Shown piece by piece: positions 21,161 through 32,700 of a stretch of 64,000 nucleotides of DNA. The notes below the pieces were generated by a model that worked only from the letters and a program-made list of their open reading frames with translations, had not been told where the DNA came from and ran no database searches. Position 1 is the first letter of the stretch. Every line of letters starts with the position of its first letter. A program made the position numbers and the translations under genes. This DNA is from Atriophallophorus winterbourni (Eukaryota; Platyhelminthes; Trematoda; Plagiorchiida; Microphallidae). Location: assembly GCA_013407085.1 (NCBI GenBank), contig JACCGJ010009902.1, positions 78,031 to 142,030 on the forward strand. Direction: 5' to 3'.

Positions 21161-24127
21161 TTTAATGTACGGACTTTAGCTAGCATCGGACAGCAGGCAG
21201 CCTTGGCTCGCACGCTTGATAGCCTCAACGTCGATGTGTGCTGTTTGTCGGAAACACGCATGCATGACTCTAGCTCAGTTACACGATTGTCTAACCCTTC
21301 GAACTTACGTAAGTCACACTATCTACGTTTGTCCACTGATGACGATGCCATGGTATCTGGTCAAGCTGGTGTCGGAATCGTCTTGAGTGAGCGAGCTGAG
21401 GTCGCACTGTTAGACTGGATCCCAGTCGACAGTCGCCTTTGTGCAGTAAGACTACAGGGTTCGTGCAAAAAAGGCCGATTTCGCAACCAATCCCGCGACC
21501 TGTTTGTGGTTGCTGCCTATGCACCGACTAATTGTAGCTCTGAACGTGACAAGGATGAGTTTTATGGAAGATTACAAGAACTCATTAGACTTGCATCGAG
21601 GAGTGACATCGTTGTCCTAGCTGGAGACATGAATGCACGTGTTGACCGTCTATCCATAAACGAGCATTTCGTGGGTGGACGGTTTGGTCTCGATTGTCAT
21701 CGTAATGACAACGGCGAAAGATTGCTTAACTTGTGCTCAGAGCACAGACTGTACCTTGCCAGCACTAACTTCCGCCATTCGAAGCGCCACTGCTCCACTT
21801 GGAGATCTCCATCGGCGGCCTTGTTCACGCAAATTGACCATATTGCTATCAGCTACTCCTGGCGAGGGAGTGTGCAAGATTGCCGCTCCTACTGGGGCAC
21901 CTGTCTAGAGTCCGATCATGCGTTAGTCTGTGCTAAGCTCTCGATGCGTTTTGGTGGGAAACGTAGAAATGTTGCAAGGCAGTTGAATGTTGCTAGGCTT
22001 AACGATCTCCCGGTTCTCCGAGGGTTTCAGGCCAATTTGAGTCTGCATCTGTCTACAGTTCCCCAAAATAGTATCGATGACCAATGGAGTGGGATTCAAA
22101 CCTCCTTGGAAACAGCCGCGTTGGATAGTTGTGGGTTGACTTCCCGTGTAGCTCAGCACTGGGTTTCTGCGAATTCTCTCCAATTAATGGACCAACGTCG
22201 GTTGCTTTCTGCTGATAGCATACATGATGCGTCACGAAGGCTTATTAAACGTAAACTGGTTGCCAGTTTGAGAACCGACAGGGAAAGTTGGTGGAGCTCT
22301 AATGCTACGGAAATGCAATCTGTGGCAGCTGTAGGCAATTTCAGAAAATTGTTCCAACTCATCAGAACAACTGAAAGCGGGCGACTAGGCATCAGTTAGT
22401 TGATACGTGAAGCAGATGGTTTGCCAGTTTTTAACATGCACAGACGCATGGAGCGATGGGCAGAACATTTTGAAGCACAGTTTAACTGGCCTTCTGCACC
22501 CACTGATTTCGAGAATACGGAACACTGTACCCCATGGTCGATTTCTCTTGAGGCTCCGACTCAATCAGAGATTTACAGTGTAGTCCGGAGCCTTAAGCGC
22601 CATCGGGCATCAGGTGCTGATGCTTTGCTTCCGTCATTGTTCAAAGATGGCGGTTTCGCTTTAGTTCGCGAACTTCAAGCGCTGTTCGCCAACATATGGG
22701 CTGAGGAACGCGTTCCGATCCCTTGGAGAGAATCAGTAATTGCTCCTATTTTCAAAAAGGGACGGCGCGATTCCTGTGAAAATCATCGGGGTATCAGTCT
22801 CATTTCAGTAGCTCCTAAAATACTGGCGTCCATTCTGCTTCACCGATTGAGTACCAAACGGGAAGAGCAAATCCGTGAGGAGCAAACTGGGTTTCGTGCC
22901 GGCCGAGGGTGCATAGATCAAATTTTCACACTCCGTCAGTTACTGGAGCAACGCCACACTTTTCGTAAACCAACTATCGTGGTATTCCTTGACATCCGAG
23001 CGGCATTCGATTCAATCGATCGTGAAAGTCTTTGGAACTGTCTACTGAGACATGGAGTGCCCGAGAAGTATGTTTGGATCTTGAAAGCATTATATTGCCA
23101 AACTTCGGGCAGGGTTCGAGCGTACGGACAATTGTCGTCCTCGTTCAATATCTCCAGCGGGGTGCGGCAGGGCTGCCCTATCTCGCCGTTCCTTTTTAAC
23201 TTCGCGATCGACGATGTCCTGAGAAAAGCTTTAGCTGGCCTGGTGGGCACAGGTGTTGAACTTCTGCCGGGTGAGCGAGCGACCGATCTAGAGTATGCCG
23301 ATGACATCGCACTTCTGGGAGATGACCCTCATATAATGCAACAAACCCTGGACCGCCTGGCACTTGAAGCTTCAAGGTATGGCATGTGCTTTGCGCCTAA
23401 CAAGTGTAAAACACTTACCCAGGATTGGAGCGGCTCTCTTCCAAACCTAACTGTGTGCGATGTCAATCTTGAATTGGTCGACTTCTTTGTTTACCTTGGC
23501 AGTTGTATCTCCGCTGGAGGTTGTGTCGAGGACGAGATCTCACATCGTGTTCGCAAAGCGGGTGCAGCGTTTGCTAACCTTCGCCACCTGTGGCGCCGAC
23601 GCGATGTTTCACTCCATACTAAAGGCCGAGTGTACAAGGAAGTGGTGCGTGCTACACTCCTTTATGGCTGCGAAACCTGGTCTATCCGATCGGAAGATGT
23701 CCGTCGGCTTTCTGTTTTTGATACCCGTTGCCTGCGTAGAATTGCTTGCATTCGGTGGCAGCATCGTATTACAAATATAGATGTCTGCAAGCGGGTGTTC
23801 GGACTAAGTGGCCACGGACTGAGAGAAATGCTGATGCTTGCTCGCTTGCGATGGTTGGGACGTGTATTAAGAATGCCTACTCACCGTTTACCGTACCGCG
23901 CCTTATTCACAGAGCCTGACAGAAGCTGAGAGAAAAGATCGGGTGGCCAGTCCATGACGTGGCGCGTTGGGATGAAGAAACTCATCGTTGCGCTAGGCTC
24001 AGTTGGGCGTACTTGTTTGCCTGGGTGGGGTCCAAAAGCTCCACCTAATAGTTGGCTGGAAACCTTACGCGATATGGCTACAAACCGAAGTCAGTGGCGC
24101 CAGTGTATTTTATTATGTGTGTCATAA
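21161..24127 (+). pseudogene. RTE-w1b endonuclease-reverse transcriptase, two stops, no frameshift
   Basis: One frame of 988 codons plus terminator, broken only by TAG at 22397-22399 and TGA at 23927-23929. Endonuclease: FNVRTLASIGQQ, VDVCCLSETRM, VLAGDMNARV, TQIDHIAIS, SDHALVCAKL. RT: KKGRRDSCENHRGISL, GFRAGRGCIDQIF, FLDIRAAFDSID, SGVRQGCPISPFLFNF, LEYADDIALLGDD. The C-terminus has LRWLGRVLRMP and LPGWGPK. No ATG lies inside the element before FNVRT; the upstream start in the frame comes from flanking DNA. Confidence 0.92.
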
Positions 24128-24354
24128 TTTTTTATTCGGTATTATTTTACATGAAAAAACAAAAACAAAACAAAAAACCCAAAAAATCGCATGCAGTGAA
24201 ACTACAAAAACAAGCTGCTTTTTTGTGCATTTGCTTTTGCGTATTCCGCTTGCCTGCTTTCTCTTTTCCACGCGCTTGCTTATATGCTTTTCCTGCTTCA
24301 TATTGCTTGGCACTTTGTCTGGCTCCAGACTTATGCTTCATGATGATGATGATG
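21161..24354 (+). mobile_element. RTE-w1b LINE, nearly intact
   Basis: Bounded by the 9-bp duplication AGTGCGGCG at 21152-21160 and 24355-24363. The element starts exactly at the FNVRT codons of the endonuclease and ends in CATGATGATGATGATG. Its 3' untranslated region (TTGGCACTTTGTCTGGCTCC) differs from RTE-w1a; a small fragment of the same 3' end lies at 32150-32226. It is 5'-truncated only by the few codons before FNVRT. Confidence 0.93.
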
Positions 24355-24363
24355 AGTGCGGCG

Positions 24364-25105
24364 AATGCTATCATATTGTTTTCAAACTGTGAAAATGGCT
24401 CCGTTAATAATAAAAATGGAACAGCCAGAATCTTGGAACGCTTTAGGTGTGGTAAAAATGAAAAATTCGTCAATCAAGGTAAGCATACCCTTCTATATGT
24501 CAGTCTAAACGTTGTTTAGAAACGAAAATGGCCGGCAAATTGTTGATTGCTACACTCCAAAATCGAGAGATACTTATTTTATAAGAATATGCTGCGGCCG
24601 ATTATGTTGCTCGTTATGCGCAACAACATGTGATGTCCACGGTGGTGAATAAGAAGAGAGAACTGAAAGAGATTCCTGCATGAAAGAACAATTTTGATGA
24701 ATGCACAATAGATGAAAGTGAGATCTCCCTGCAGATGACGGTATTCGAGGGAGAACAGTTAACACGGCGTCAGATTTTCTTTGTACTCTATACAGGAACA
24801 GCCTCGAATGAATTTTGTAGCTCTGCGCTGCGGTTCCTCCAGTCGATGTAGTCCTTCTGTAGCTATGGTGTCCAGGCGCTTGGGAATATCTTAGCATCGA
24901 AAGCTACATAGGTGCGCCTAAAAAATCTTATTCGCTCTTGGCCCATGTAGGAACTTTGCAACAATGACGAGATTAACCTAGGTTACGTTGAATAATGAAC
25001 ACAAGTCATATTCTCTTTCGACTTGCATGCTGTGTTCCATTGAGCGTTTTTTTGCGGCCATTACCCCCTCAATGTTTTAAACGCTGTTCTCAACACATGT
25101 TCGTC
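24364..25105. other. Anonymous DNA, no recognised feature
   Basis: Continuation of the RTE-w1b target site. No homology, repeat membership or convincing open frame was seen. Confidence 0.4.
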
Positions 25106-25109
25106 CACT

Positions 25110-25356
25110 ATTGGCTACCCGTGCAGCACTTCTGTGCTACGCACCTGACAGTATCTTATCCCACGTGCAGTCTCTCTCTGTGTGCGGCATCTTTCCTGGA
25201 TCAGACTTGTGCTTTCATACCATGCAGCTAACTGTTCCAAATTGATTTGCCACCGGTAGTGAGCTGCATGCGAATACACGGTGGAGTCTCACTGCCATTT
25301 CTATTTTCCTTTCCCGTATCTGTCTAGGCCTGGGTAACCTGGTAGTATCTTAACCC
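25110..25356 (+). repeat. SINE-w1 copies, rearranged, interrupted by RTE-w2 fragment
   Basis: 25115-25225 holds a short 3' part (CACGTGCAGTCTCTC, GGATCAGACTTGTGC). 25226-25356 holds a 5' part (GATTTGCCACCGGTAGTGAG, TATCTGTCTAGGCCTGGG) that breaks off at TTAACCC and resumes at 25942. Confidence 0.75.
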
Positions 25357-25941
25357 GAGAGCTGGGCAGTACGCGCAGAGGAGCTCCGGCGCTTGGAGGT
25401 GTTTGAACATCGATGTTTACGGAGGCTTGCACGAGTGTGGTGGCAACACCGCACTAGCAACGTTGAAGTGAGGCACCGTGTTCTAGGTGGGGACAGCCTG
25501 ATGCTACGAGACCTAATCGACCGTTCCCGTCTCCGCTGGCTAGGGCATGTCTTGAGAATGAAGCCTGAGCGCCTACCCTTCCGCGCGCTGCGTGTGTCGG
25601 TTGGCCCAGGCTGGCGGCGGTGTTCAGGTGGACAACCGCTGACCTGGAAGAAGGCCTTAAAACGCTTGACGTCGGGTTTAGCTCGGGTCGGACGAACGCG
25701 GCTTCCTGGGTGGGGTCCAAGGGATAGTGAGTGTCTGTGGCTTGACACGCTGTCGACGATGGCTGAGAACCGGCCACAGTGGAGATAGTGCATTCTATTT
25801 TGTGTTCCTCCCTCAAATTTGTGAAAAAAAGCAAAAAATCGACATGTGGAACAATGGACAAAAAAATTCCCCCTCATATTGTGTGGCACTTTTTCATTTT
25901 TAAATGATTGTGTAAATATATATATATATATATATATATAA
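25357..25941 (+). mobile_element. RTE-w2 LINE, strongly 5'-truncated
   Basis: Encodes the last 130 or so residues of the RTE-w2 RT (LEVFEHRCLRRLARVWW, LRWLGHVLRMKPERLP, LPGWGPRDSE) and the same 3' untranslated region as 16981-17124, ending in a (TA)n tail at 25917-25940. The 5-bp sequence AACCC flanks both sides (25352-25356, 25942-25946). It splits a SINE-w1 copy. Confidence 0.88.
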
Positions 25942-26262
25942 AACCCACTTGCAGTATTTGACTGTGCAGCAATTTGCCTGGATCAGGTTTGTGATTTCGT
26001 ACATACCCGTAGTATACCCAAAGTTTAAAGGTGAACGTTATTCTTTGGATATGCAATCGTGCAGCACTTCTGTATTTCAGCTAACACCGTGCTAAATTGA
26101 TTTGCCACCGATAGTGAGCTGCATGCGCATTCGCGCGGTAGTCTCACTGCAATTGCTATTTTTTCCATATCTGTCTAGGCCTGGGAAATCTGACAGTATC
26201 TTATCATATGTACAGTCTCTGACTGTGCGTGGCTTCACTGTGATTTCATAATTACGTACATT
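25942..26262 (+). repeat. SINE-w1: remainder of split copy, then a full copy
   Basis: 25942-26025 continues the copy split by RTE-w2 (CAATTTGCCTGGATCAGG). 26049-26262 is a nearly full-length copy from ATGCAATCGTGCAGCACTTC to GATTTCATAATTACGTAC. Pairwise identity is moderate. Confidence 0.75.
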
Positions 26263-26459
26263 ATTCGTTGGAGAGGGTACAAAACTAGTGCATAGTATGC
26301 GCCACCTTACATATGAAGATAGAGGGAGCTTGCTTAATGTTTACCCGTTATAACTCCCAAAGAAACGTTAGACTTGCTCATGACCCGCTGCATTCTTCTC
26401 GGCCAATACGGTGACGAGTTTCTCTGGTTCTTCGGACTAGTAGGCGAATCAATGACTCT

Positions 26460-26634
26460 TGGATATGAAGTTAAGTTGCAGAAGCCTAGAAGTCTTATGT
26501 TCGTTAATGAGAGCGCGCTATTTATGCGGGTGGTGAACAATTGGAACTCGTTTCCGAACGAGCTCCTGCAACTACAATCAGGCAGCATTTTAAATGCGCA
26601 TTTGAGAAGTATTTTGCAAGACGTTGGAACTTGA
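26460..26634 (+). pseudogene. CR1-like ORF2 C-terminal fragment
   Basis: KLQKPRSLMFVNESALFMRV followed by VNNWNSFPNELL and a terminal LRSILQDV matches the C-terminal block of CR1/Pido-like ORF2 proteins (compare FFSVRICFTWNYLPEEI at 50200). No upstream RT remains. Confidence 0.6.
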
Positions 26635-26639
26635 ACCCT

Positions 26640-27075
26640 TGAGCGATGAAGTAGTCCTATACTCTTAGGGTTTGCCTTGTCAACAGAAGTCAGCCATGTT
26701 TCATGTTGTAAAGAAACTTAAACGGAATATCATTTATTCTGCTTTCGTGTCAGAAAAAGATGAATGAGAGATATATGGCCCTCTATTAGCATACATTGAA
26801 TAATTGAACAGCCTTGCACTCCGCGTGCGTGTCAGGGATTCCGATTCGGTTAGCTTTCCAACAATGCCTGATTCCCGCAAAGATGCATAATTTGCTCCCG
26901 TTAGTTCCTGATTTTTGGTAACGACCTCAGTGCAAACATAACTTATTATTTCGGCCGATGACATCAAAATGTGGCGAACTCAACACTCTTTGAAAGATCA
27001 CGTAAAACTTCATTTTGGTTTCAACGTTTGTCACAACTGATCAAATCTTAACCCTTTTAACATATGTATTTGTCA
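26640..27075. other. Anonymous DNA
   Basis: No feature recognised. Confidence 0.4.
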
Positions 27076-27086
27076 TCTAGTGCCCA

Positions 27087-27202
27087 TTTCTATTTCCATT
27101 CTCATATCTGTCTAGGCCTGGGCAACCTGACAGTATCTCAGCCCACGTGCAGTCTCTGACTGTACGGCACTTTGCCTGGATCAGGCTTGTGCATTCATTC
27201 AT
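27087..27202 (+). repeat. SINE-w1, 116-bp 5'-truncated copy with target duplication
   Basis: Starts TTTCTATTTCCATTCTC and ends GCATTCATTCAT. TCTAGTGCCCA is present directly before (27076-27086) and after (27203-27213). This copy fixes the 3' end and the tetramer tail of the family. Confidence 0.92.
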
Positions 27203-27387
27203 TCTAGTGCCCACCAAAAATGAATCACTAGCCCCTAACCTTACATCAGCTTCTGCAGTTTCAAATAGGTTGTAAATAATAATAATGTAGCTGTCTACGA
27301 AACTTTTCAAGCGGAGCATCATTTGAACATACAGTCCTTTCAAAGGCTACAAGGAAGTATTACATCACACGCAACAATTAAAAGGCT

Positions 27388-27440
27388 GTGCGTAACTTTG
27401 CTTGGACCAGGCTTGTGCTTTCATACATCATTCGTTACTA
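27388..27440 (+). repeat. SINE-w1, 3' end fragment
   Basis: AACTTTGCTTGGACCAGGC then TTGTGCTTTCATACATC. Flanks not resolved. Confidence 0.6.
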
Positions 27441-27785
27441 CAGGACCTGAAACTGACCCATAAGAACCTAAAGCAGTAGCCGAATTATTCCATGTATTTC
27501 ACAGTAAACTATAGTGTAGCTTTATGTGGAAACTTGCGATAGCTCCATCCCTCAGTGAAAACCATCGAACCGCTGTTCTTTGTATTCAAAAATTCACTTC
27601 AGCTGAACGAAATACATCGGTCTAGAAACTTGATTACTTTATTGGTTAATCTGTTCGAATTACCATCACTATCTAATCGGTAGACTTATCGTTTTTAACA
27701 ACGACAAACGTCACCTTTAAGTACGGTTGCGACCACAAAATAGAGTTGAAAAAATACAATTCACTGGAGGAGGATTGATATATTA
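27441..27785. other. Anonymous DNA
   Basis: No feature recognised. Confidence 0.35.
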
Positions 27786-27789
27786 GATT

Positions 27790-28198
27790 ACACTGATTGG
27801 CCAACGGTAGTGAGCTGCATGCTGAAACACGCTGGAGTCTCACTACCATTTCTATTTCTCATATCTGTCTAGGCCTGGGCAACCTGACAATATCTTAACC
27901 CACGTGCAGTCTCTGACTGTGTGGCACTTTGCCTGGATCAGGCTTGTGCTTTCATACCATACCATACTCTGATGTGCAATCGTGCAGCATTTATTTGCTG
28001 TGCGGCTAACATCGTGTTAAATTGATTGGCTAACGGTAGTAAGCTGCATGCCTAAACACGCTGGAGTCTCATTACCATTTCGATTTCTATTCCCCCCTCA
28101 TATCCCTCTAGGCCTGGGCAACCTGACAGTATCTTAGCCCAGGTGCAGTCTCTGACTGTGCGGCACTTTGCCTGAATCAGGCTTGTGCTTTCATATTA
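27790..28198 (+). repeat. Two SINE-w1 copies in tandem orientation
   Basis: 27792-27966 runs from TGATTGGCCAACGGTAGTGA to a CATACCATACCATAC tail. 27970-28196 runs from TGTGCAATCGTGCAGC to GGCTTGTGCTTTCATA. The second is almost full length and begins within a few bases of the first one's tail. Confidence 0.85.
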
Positions 28199-28199
28199 G

Positions 28200-29455
28200 A
28201 TTACAATTATGGCTTCATCTATCGATCATGTACGGATAATTATATAGTTGGCACCCTGTCATGCAATGGAAAATGGCAATCAACTCATAGATCTACGCAT
28301 CACATGATGCCTTCTTGGTATCTTTCGTATGTTCATTTTGGCTCATTAGAAGGACCTACCTTATTCTTTATTAAGCGATTAGGCATCAGTTAGGTAATAT
28401 ATGAGGCAGGTGGTTCGCCTTTTTTAACATGCACAGGCACGTAATACGACATGTTGAATGTTTTAGGGTACAGATTAGCTTAACTTTCGGGGTTTAAAGG
28501 TCCAACAACTTTCTGATACGAATTCTGTATTAGTGGTTCTACCGTTTAACAACCTCTGGAGTGTTCGGGTTAGCGTCAAAAATTGGATTCCATTTGATTT
28601 TCTTAGGTACGTGAATTCAAACGTTCAGTTAAGTTTCAGTTTGAGTCGAGAATGAATTCCGTTTTGTTGAGAATATATAATGTGTTAAAAATAGTAAAAA
28701 AACTTGTAACTTAGGTATCCGATGTCCATTATGCGGTGTTCATCCTACAATTCATAAGCAAGACTTCCTGGACTATTCAACCGCTATATATCTTTAGAAA
28801 TTTATTAACCGGTAACGTGTTTTGTTCCCATATAAAGCAAGATACCTCACTGAGAGAGAAAGGGGCTCTGCCTTAATTGTCACGTATTTTGAAAACCGAG
28901 CCAAAATCCTTTCAGATTGATGCTGCACACAAACCAACAAAAATGCTTTACATGCAAGTGTCGTAACCGATGGATATTATGCTTAAACAACATAAAACTA
29001 ATGTTATCTACAAAATATCCCGCAAAATTTGCAAAACCTACTACGTCGAACAGAGCGCAAAGAGACTGAGTACGAGACTGCACGTGCATCACTTAACTGC
29101 GTGAAGACGACGGCAAGTTTCTGGTATCAATACACGCAGATCGCGACTGATGTTTATTCGATTGAAATCAACGTTCAATTATTGCTACCGGTATAACACG
29201 CCATATACACGAGTTTCTCGAAGCGTTAATTTCTGCAACACCATCTTTTAACCAATACATGCGATTATATAGTGTATATGGATAAAATCCGTTTTTTCTA
29301 TATGCGGAACGATTGTACAAGCCGTACGGACACAAAAGAATATGGTATGAAGACGGCGAACTTCAAGCCCCTTTGGCTTCAACAGAAGTTACGCTGATGA
29401 TGTCATCTTGTTTGTTGATTATACTCACGCAACCTACCATACAAGCTTGGCGAAC
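28200..29455. other. Anonymous intergenic DNA upstream of SLC25A11
   Basis: No coding or repeat homology was recognised, apart from a short piece near 28383-28432 resembling the RTE linker just after the stop in RTE-w1b (GGCATCAGTTAGxTxATA, then TTTAACATGCACAG). Confidence 0.4.
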
Positions 29456-29459
29456 ACCT

Positions 29460-29605
29460 AATAATGTACGGATGCGCAATTGTGCAGTACGTTGGTACTG
29501 TGTAGCTAACAACGTACCAAATTGCGTGACCACTGATAGTGAGCTGTATACTGTAATACGCTGGAGTCTCACTATTTCGATTTTGTTCCTCATATCTGTC
29601 TGATA
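29460..29605 (+). repeat. SINE-w1, 5' part, just upstream of SLC25A11
   Basis: GATGCGCAATTGTGCAGTAC, CACTGATAGTGAGCTG and CGCTGGAGTCTCACTA, then CATATCTGTCTG where it stops. It ends about 120 bp before the start codon, so it is part of the promoter-proximal DNA or the 5' untranslated region. Confidence 0.75.
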
Positions 29606-29687
29606 TTTTACCTGTAAATGTAAGAATAATGTTAATTCATTTTCAGTTATGTTACGCCTGTTTTTATACCTGACCTATGACTGCGTC

Positions 29688-29700
29688 TTATCTGTTTTAG
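29688..29700 (+). promoter_or_regulatory. Candidate splice acceptor 28 nt upstream of SLC25A11 ATG
   Basis: TTATCTGTTTTAG is a good pyrimidine tract plus AG, with only 28 bases before the ATG at 29729. Many flatworm mRNAs receive a spliced leader at such a site. It could equally be the 3' end of an ordinary intron in the 5' untranslated region. Confidence 0.4.
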
Positions 29701-29728
29701 CCTTACTCTGCTCGTTAACATATTAATA

Positions 29729-29793
29729 ATGACCGAATCAGCAAAGGTTACAATTCCGGGATATATGAAATTCATCCTTGGTGGAACTGCCGG
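29729..29793 (+). CDS. SLC25A11: SLC25A11 exon 1
   Basis: Codes for residues 1-21 and two bases of codon 22, MTESAKVTIPGYMKFILGG then TAG. The donor is GG|GTTTGT. The N-terminus is short, as usual in carriers without a cleaved presequence. An upstream stop in the frame makes this the likely start. Confidence 0.9.
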
Positions 29794-32700
29794 GTTTGTT
29801 TTCTTCATTCATGTGATGATTTTCTCCACAAATCTCTGGTCATCTCACTGAAATTCTGATTGTGTCTCAACTGCTTTCCTATATCGAAACAACTTTTACC
29901 CTATTTTTTATTATTGTACATCAGATACAGCATTACGTTAGATAATAAGTACTAAATGCTCTACTGTTATAGTAATGCTTAAAACGCTACGAAATATGTA
30001 GATGGGTAAACACTGAGACACGGGGATTAAGTGTATGTATGTATGAAAACACAAGCCTGATCCAGACAAAGTGCCGTACAGTCAGAGCCTGGATATATTT
30101 CGAGTGGAGCACGTATTCAATCGACTTTTGTGAACGATCCAAGCGATATCATCACGACAGATTCCTTATGGGTTTCACGGGCATGCATCGTAACGAATTT
30201 CTCCCCCATTTCACTTGATAACTTCAGTGGCTAGAGTTACCACCATTCGATATTGCAGTGACTAGTTACGTTTGAAGATGTCTCAAGACAGTTTTCGGTT
30301 TCGGCTTGAAGTAGGCATCTTCTTGAGATGTTTGTTTAATTTTGTTGTATAGTGTAGAGATGGGGAAAGCTTATTATGCTGCATGACAGTGAAAGCCGTA
30401 AAAAAACTGTCCTGGATATGTCGTTCTGCTCGTTTATTTAATTTAAAATGTGTGCACTTCATCTAAGTTTGTCTGTGATTGCTCTTCAATGGATCCTTGA
30501 GCTTATTTACTCCGCCCTTTTCCATCTTTTTAGTACTTTATTGTCATTGTGTGGCAGTTAGGCATTCGGCCTTTGCCAGCACTCTACTAATCTCCGATGA
30601 TGTTTCTCAGGATGAGTAGACTGCTTAGTCGGATCACATGAACCCCCTTAGTCAGCTCGTATTGTAATCCAACCAAGTTTATGCTTCCCAGATGATATTG
30701 GTGTAGATCTTGGGCGTTTGGCTATAGATTATGCTATTGATAACACTTCTTTTTGTAGCCGAGCTCCATGCGCTTTTATAATGCGCCTGCCCATCCGTTT
30801 ACCGTCGTTTGGCTGCATTGACCTAATTTGTGCTCGACCTACTTTTGCTGTGACTCCTTATTAGCTTCTAGATAACAGCCAGGTCCAAGAAATTGTCTTA
30901 CTTTCATTTTCGATTATCTTAACTTGCGCTCCCTTGTGTTGATACCTCGTTTATTTTGTACACCAAATTTACGCTGGTGCCGGTTTGTAGTCGATTTGTA
31001 GCTACATTATTCAACGCAGGTTTCTACTATGTTAGAGATTTCATATTTCTTGTTGCGATACAGCTGAAGATGTTATTGATGCAGCTAAGTTTGTAAATTT
31101 AAAAAAAGTTTGCTGTTAAAGTTGAGTATTTCATCCGTGTGTTTATTATTTTGTGCTGATTTTTTCTTTGTTCATCTCGCATCAACATGGTATGGTATGA
31201 AAGCACAAGCCTGATCCAGGCGAAGTGCCGCACAGTCAGAGACTGCACGTGGGCTAAGCTACTGTCAGGTTGCCCAGGTCTAGACAGATATGAGAAATAA
31301 AAATTAGAATTAACATACTGCACATAAGGTGTTCACAATCTCAATTCTAGGTAATATCTTGGAGCTTTATGCTCCACACCCAGTAACTTCAAGTTATTTT
31401 TCTAGTTTAATGTCTTAAGGTCAAACAATAGTTCTACAGGTTTGGGGAACACTCAATAAGAAATATCTGCGCTACGAGCTGTATATATTGTTCGTTTCTG
31501 ATTCTAACCGCTCTTCGGGACTTTGTGGCATATCGAGACTTGCAGCTAGTGTGTACCTTGAAACTAGGTTGTTCTTTTGCTACTATTGTTCGCAACTCGA
31601 CATTATAGCTTCTATCCTTTAGCCATCAAAAACGATATTATTACCATTGCTCTTACCATACGCTCTTCTTACGCATTAATTCATCGCGTGTCAGCGACTG
31701 GTCTGTAGTTCAGAAGACACGGCTGGTAGTTTCGCATTAGCGCTCTTACATCCACAAATTAAATTAGTTCCTTTGTTGAATGGTTTTCTCAACACGGAGC
31801 TTGGAGGCATTTTCTGGGTCACCTGTTCTCCTGACATCCACGTGATATCACTGCATCCTTATCGTTTCTTTTGAAGAAATTGGTTTTTTATTATTGTATT
31901 TGGATATTTACAGAATGAGCGCTACCGTTTGTGTTCAACCGTTGGATTTAGTTAAAACTCGCATGCAAATGAGCGGTAGGTCCCTCTCTCGTTGTATGAC
32001 CAAACATGATATCTTGCAATTTGATATGGTTTTCTTTAAAGTCTTTGTCACTTGGTTAAATTTAATGTTTTGCTATCAGTATTGAACTGCACGCAGAAAT
32101 ACTCTGGAGTCTCGCTGTCATTTCTGTTTCTATTTTCGTTCTCATATCGGCCTGTTTTTTTTCTTTGATTGTTGTTTGGCATTTTGTCTGGCTCCAGATC
32201 TGTGCCCCATGATGATCATGATGATCTATGTAGGCCTTGACAACCTGACAGTATCCTAGCTCACATGCAGTTGATGATTGTGCGGCACTTTGCCTGGGTT
32301 CAGCATTGTGAGTTGATACATCATACATGCACAAGCTTAGGATTGGCTCAAGCTTTGTGCTGTATCCTTATTCGACTCTGTATAGGGATTGTAAAACAAG
32401 ATTATTGCTTCTCATGTGATTGTCATGTATCTAGCGTATTCTGATTCAATGATGAAGGTTTTTGTCTCCAGCATTAGGTGTTTGTCAAGAAATTGGTACA
32501 GAAATACGTCTACTAATTCGTCCATTGTTTATCCAACGAAACTCAATTTTCACGGGAGATTTAGCCCAGTGGCTGCTTTCTTTGGCTTGCACATTAGTAG
32601 CACCCACGGCAGTGGCCGGAAGTGGACCCATGCTTCTCATTCTGAAATTAATCAGCAAGCAGTGGCTTACTCCATCCTGATACTCTTCAATTAGGTTCAA

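Noticed and set aside
24052..24519. Frame with hydrophobic segments resembling a small membrane protein
   Set aside because: It is the 3' end of the RTE-w1b ORF in another frame and its A/T-rich untranslated region.
27084..28198. Regularly recurring similar blocks that could suggest a CRISPR-like array
   Set aside because: The blocks are SINE-w1 copies of different lengths with target duplications and irregular spacing, in a eukaryotic genome.
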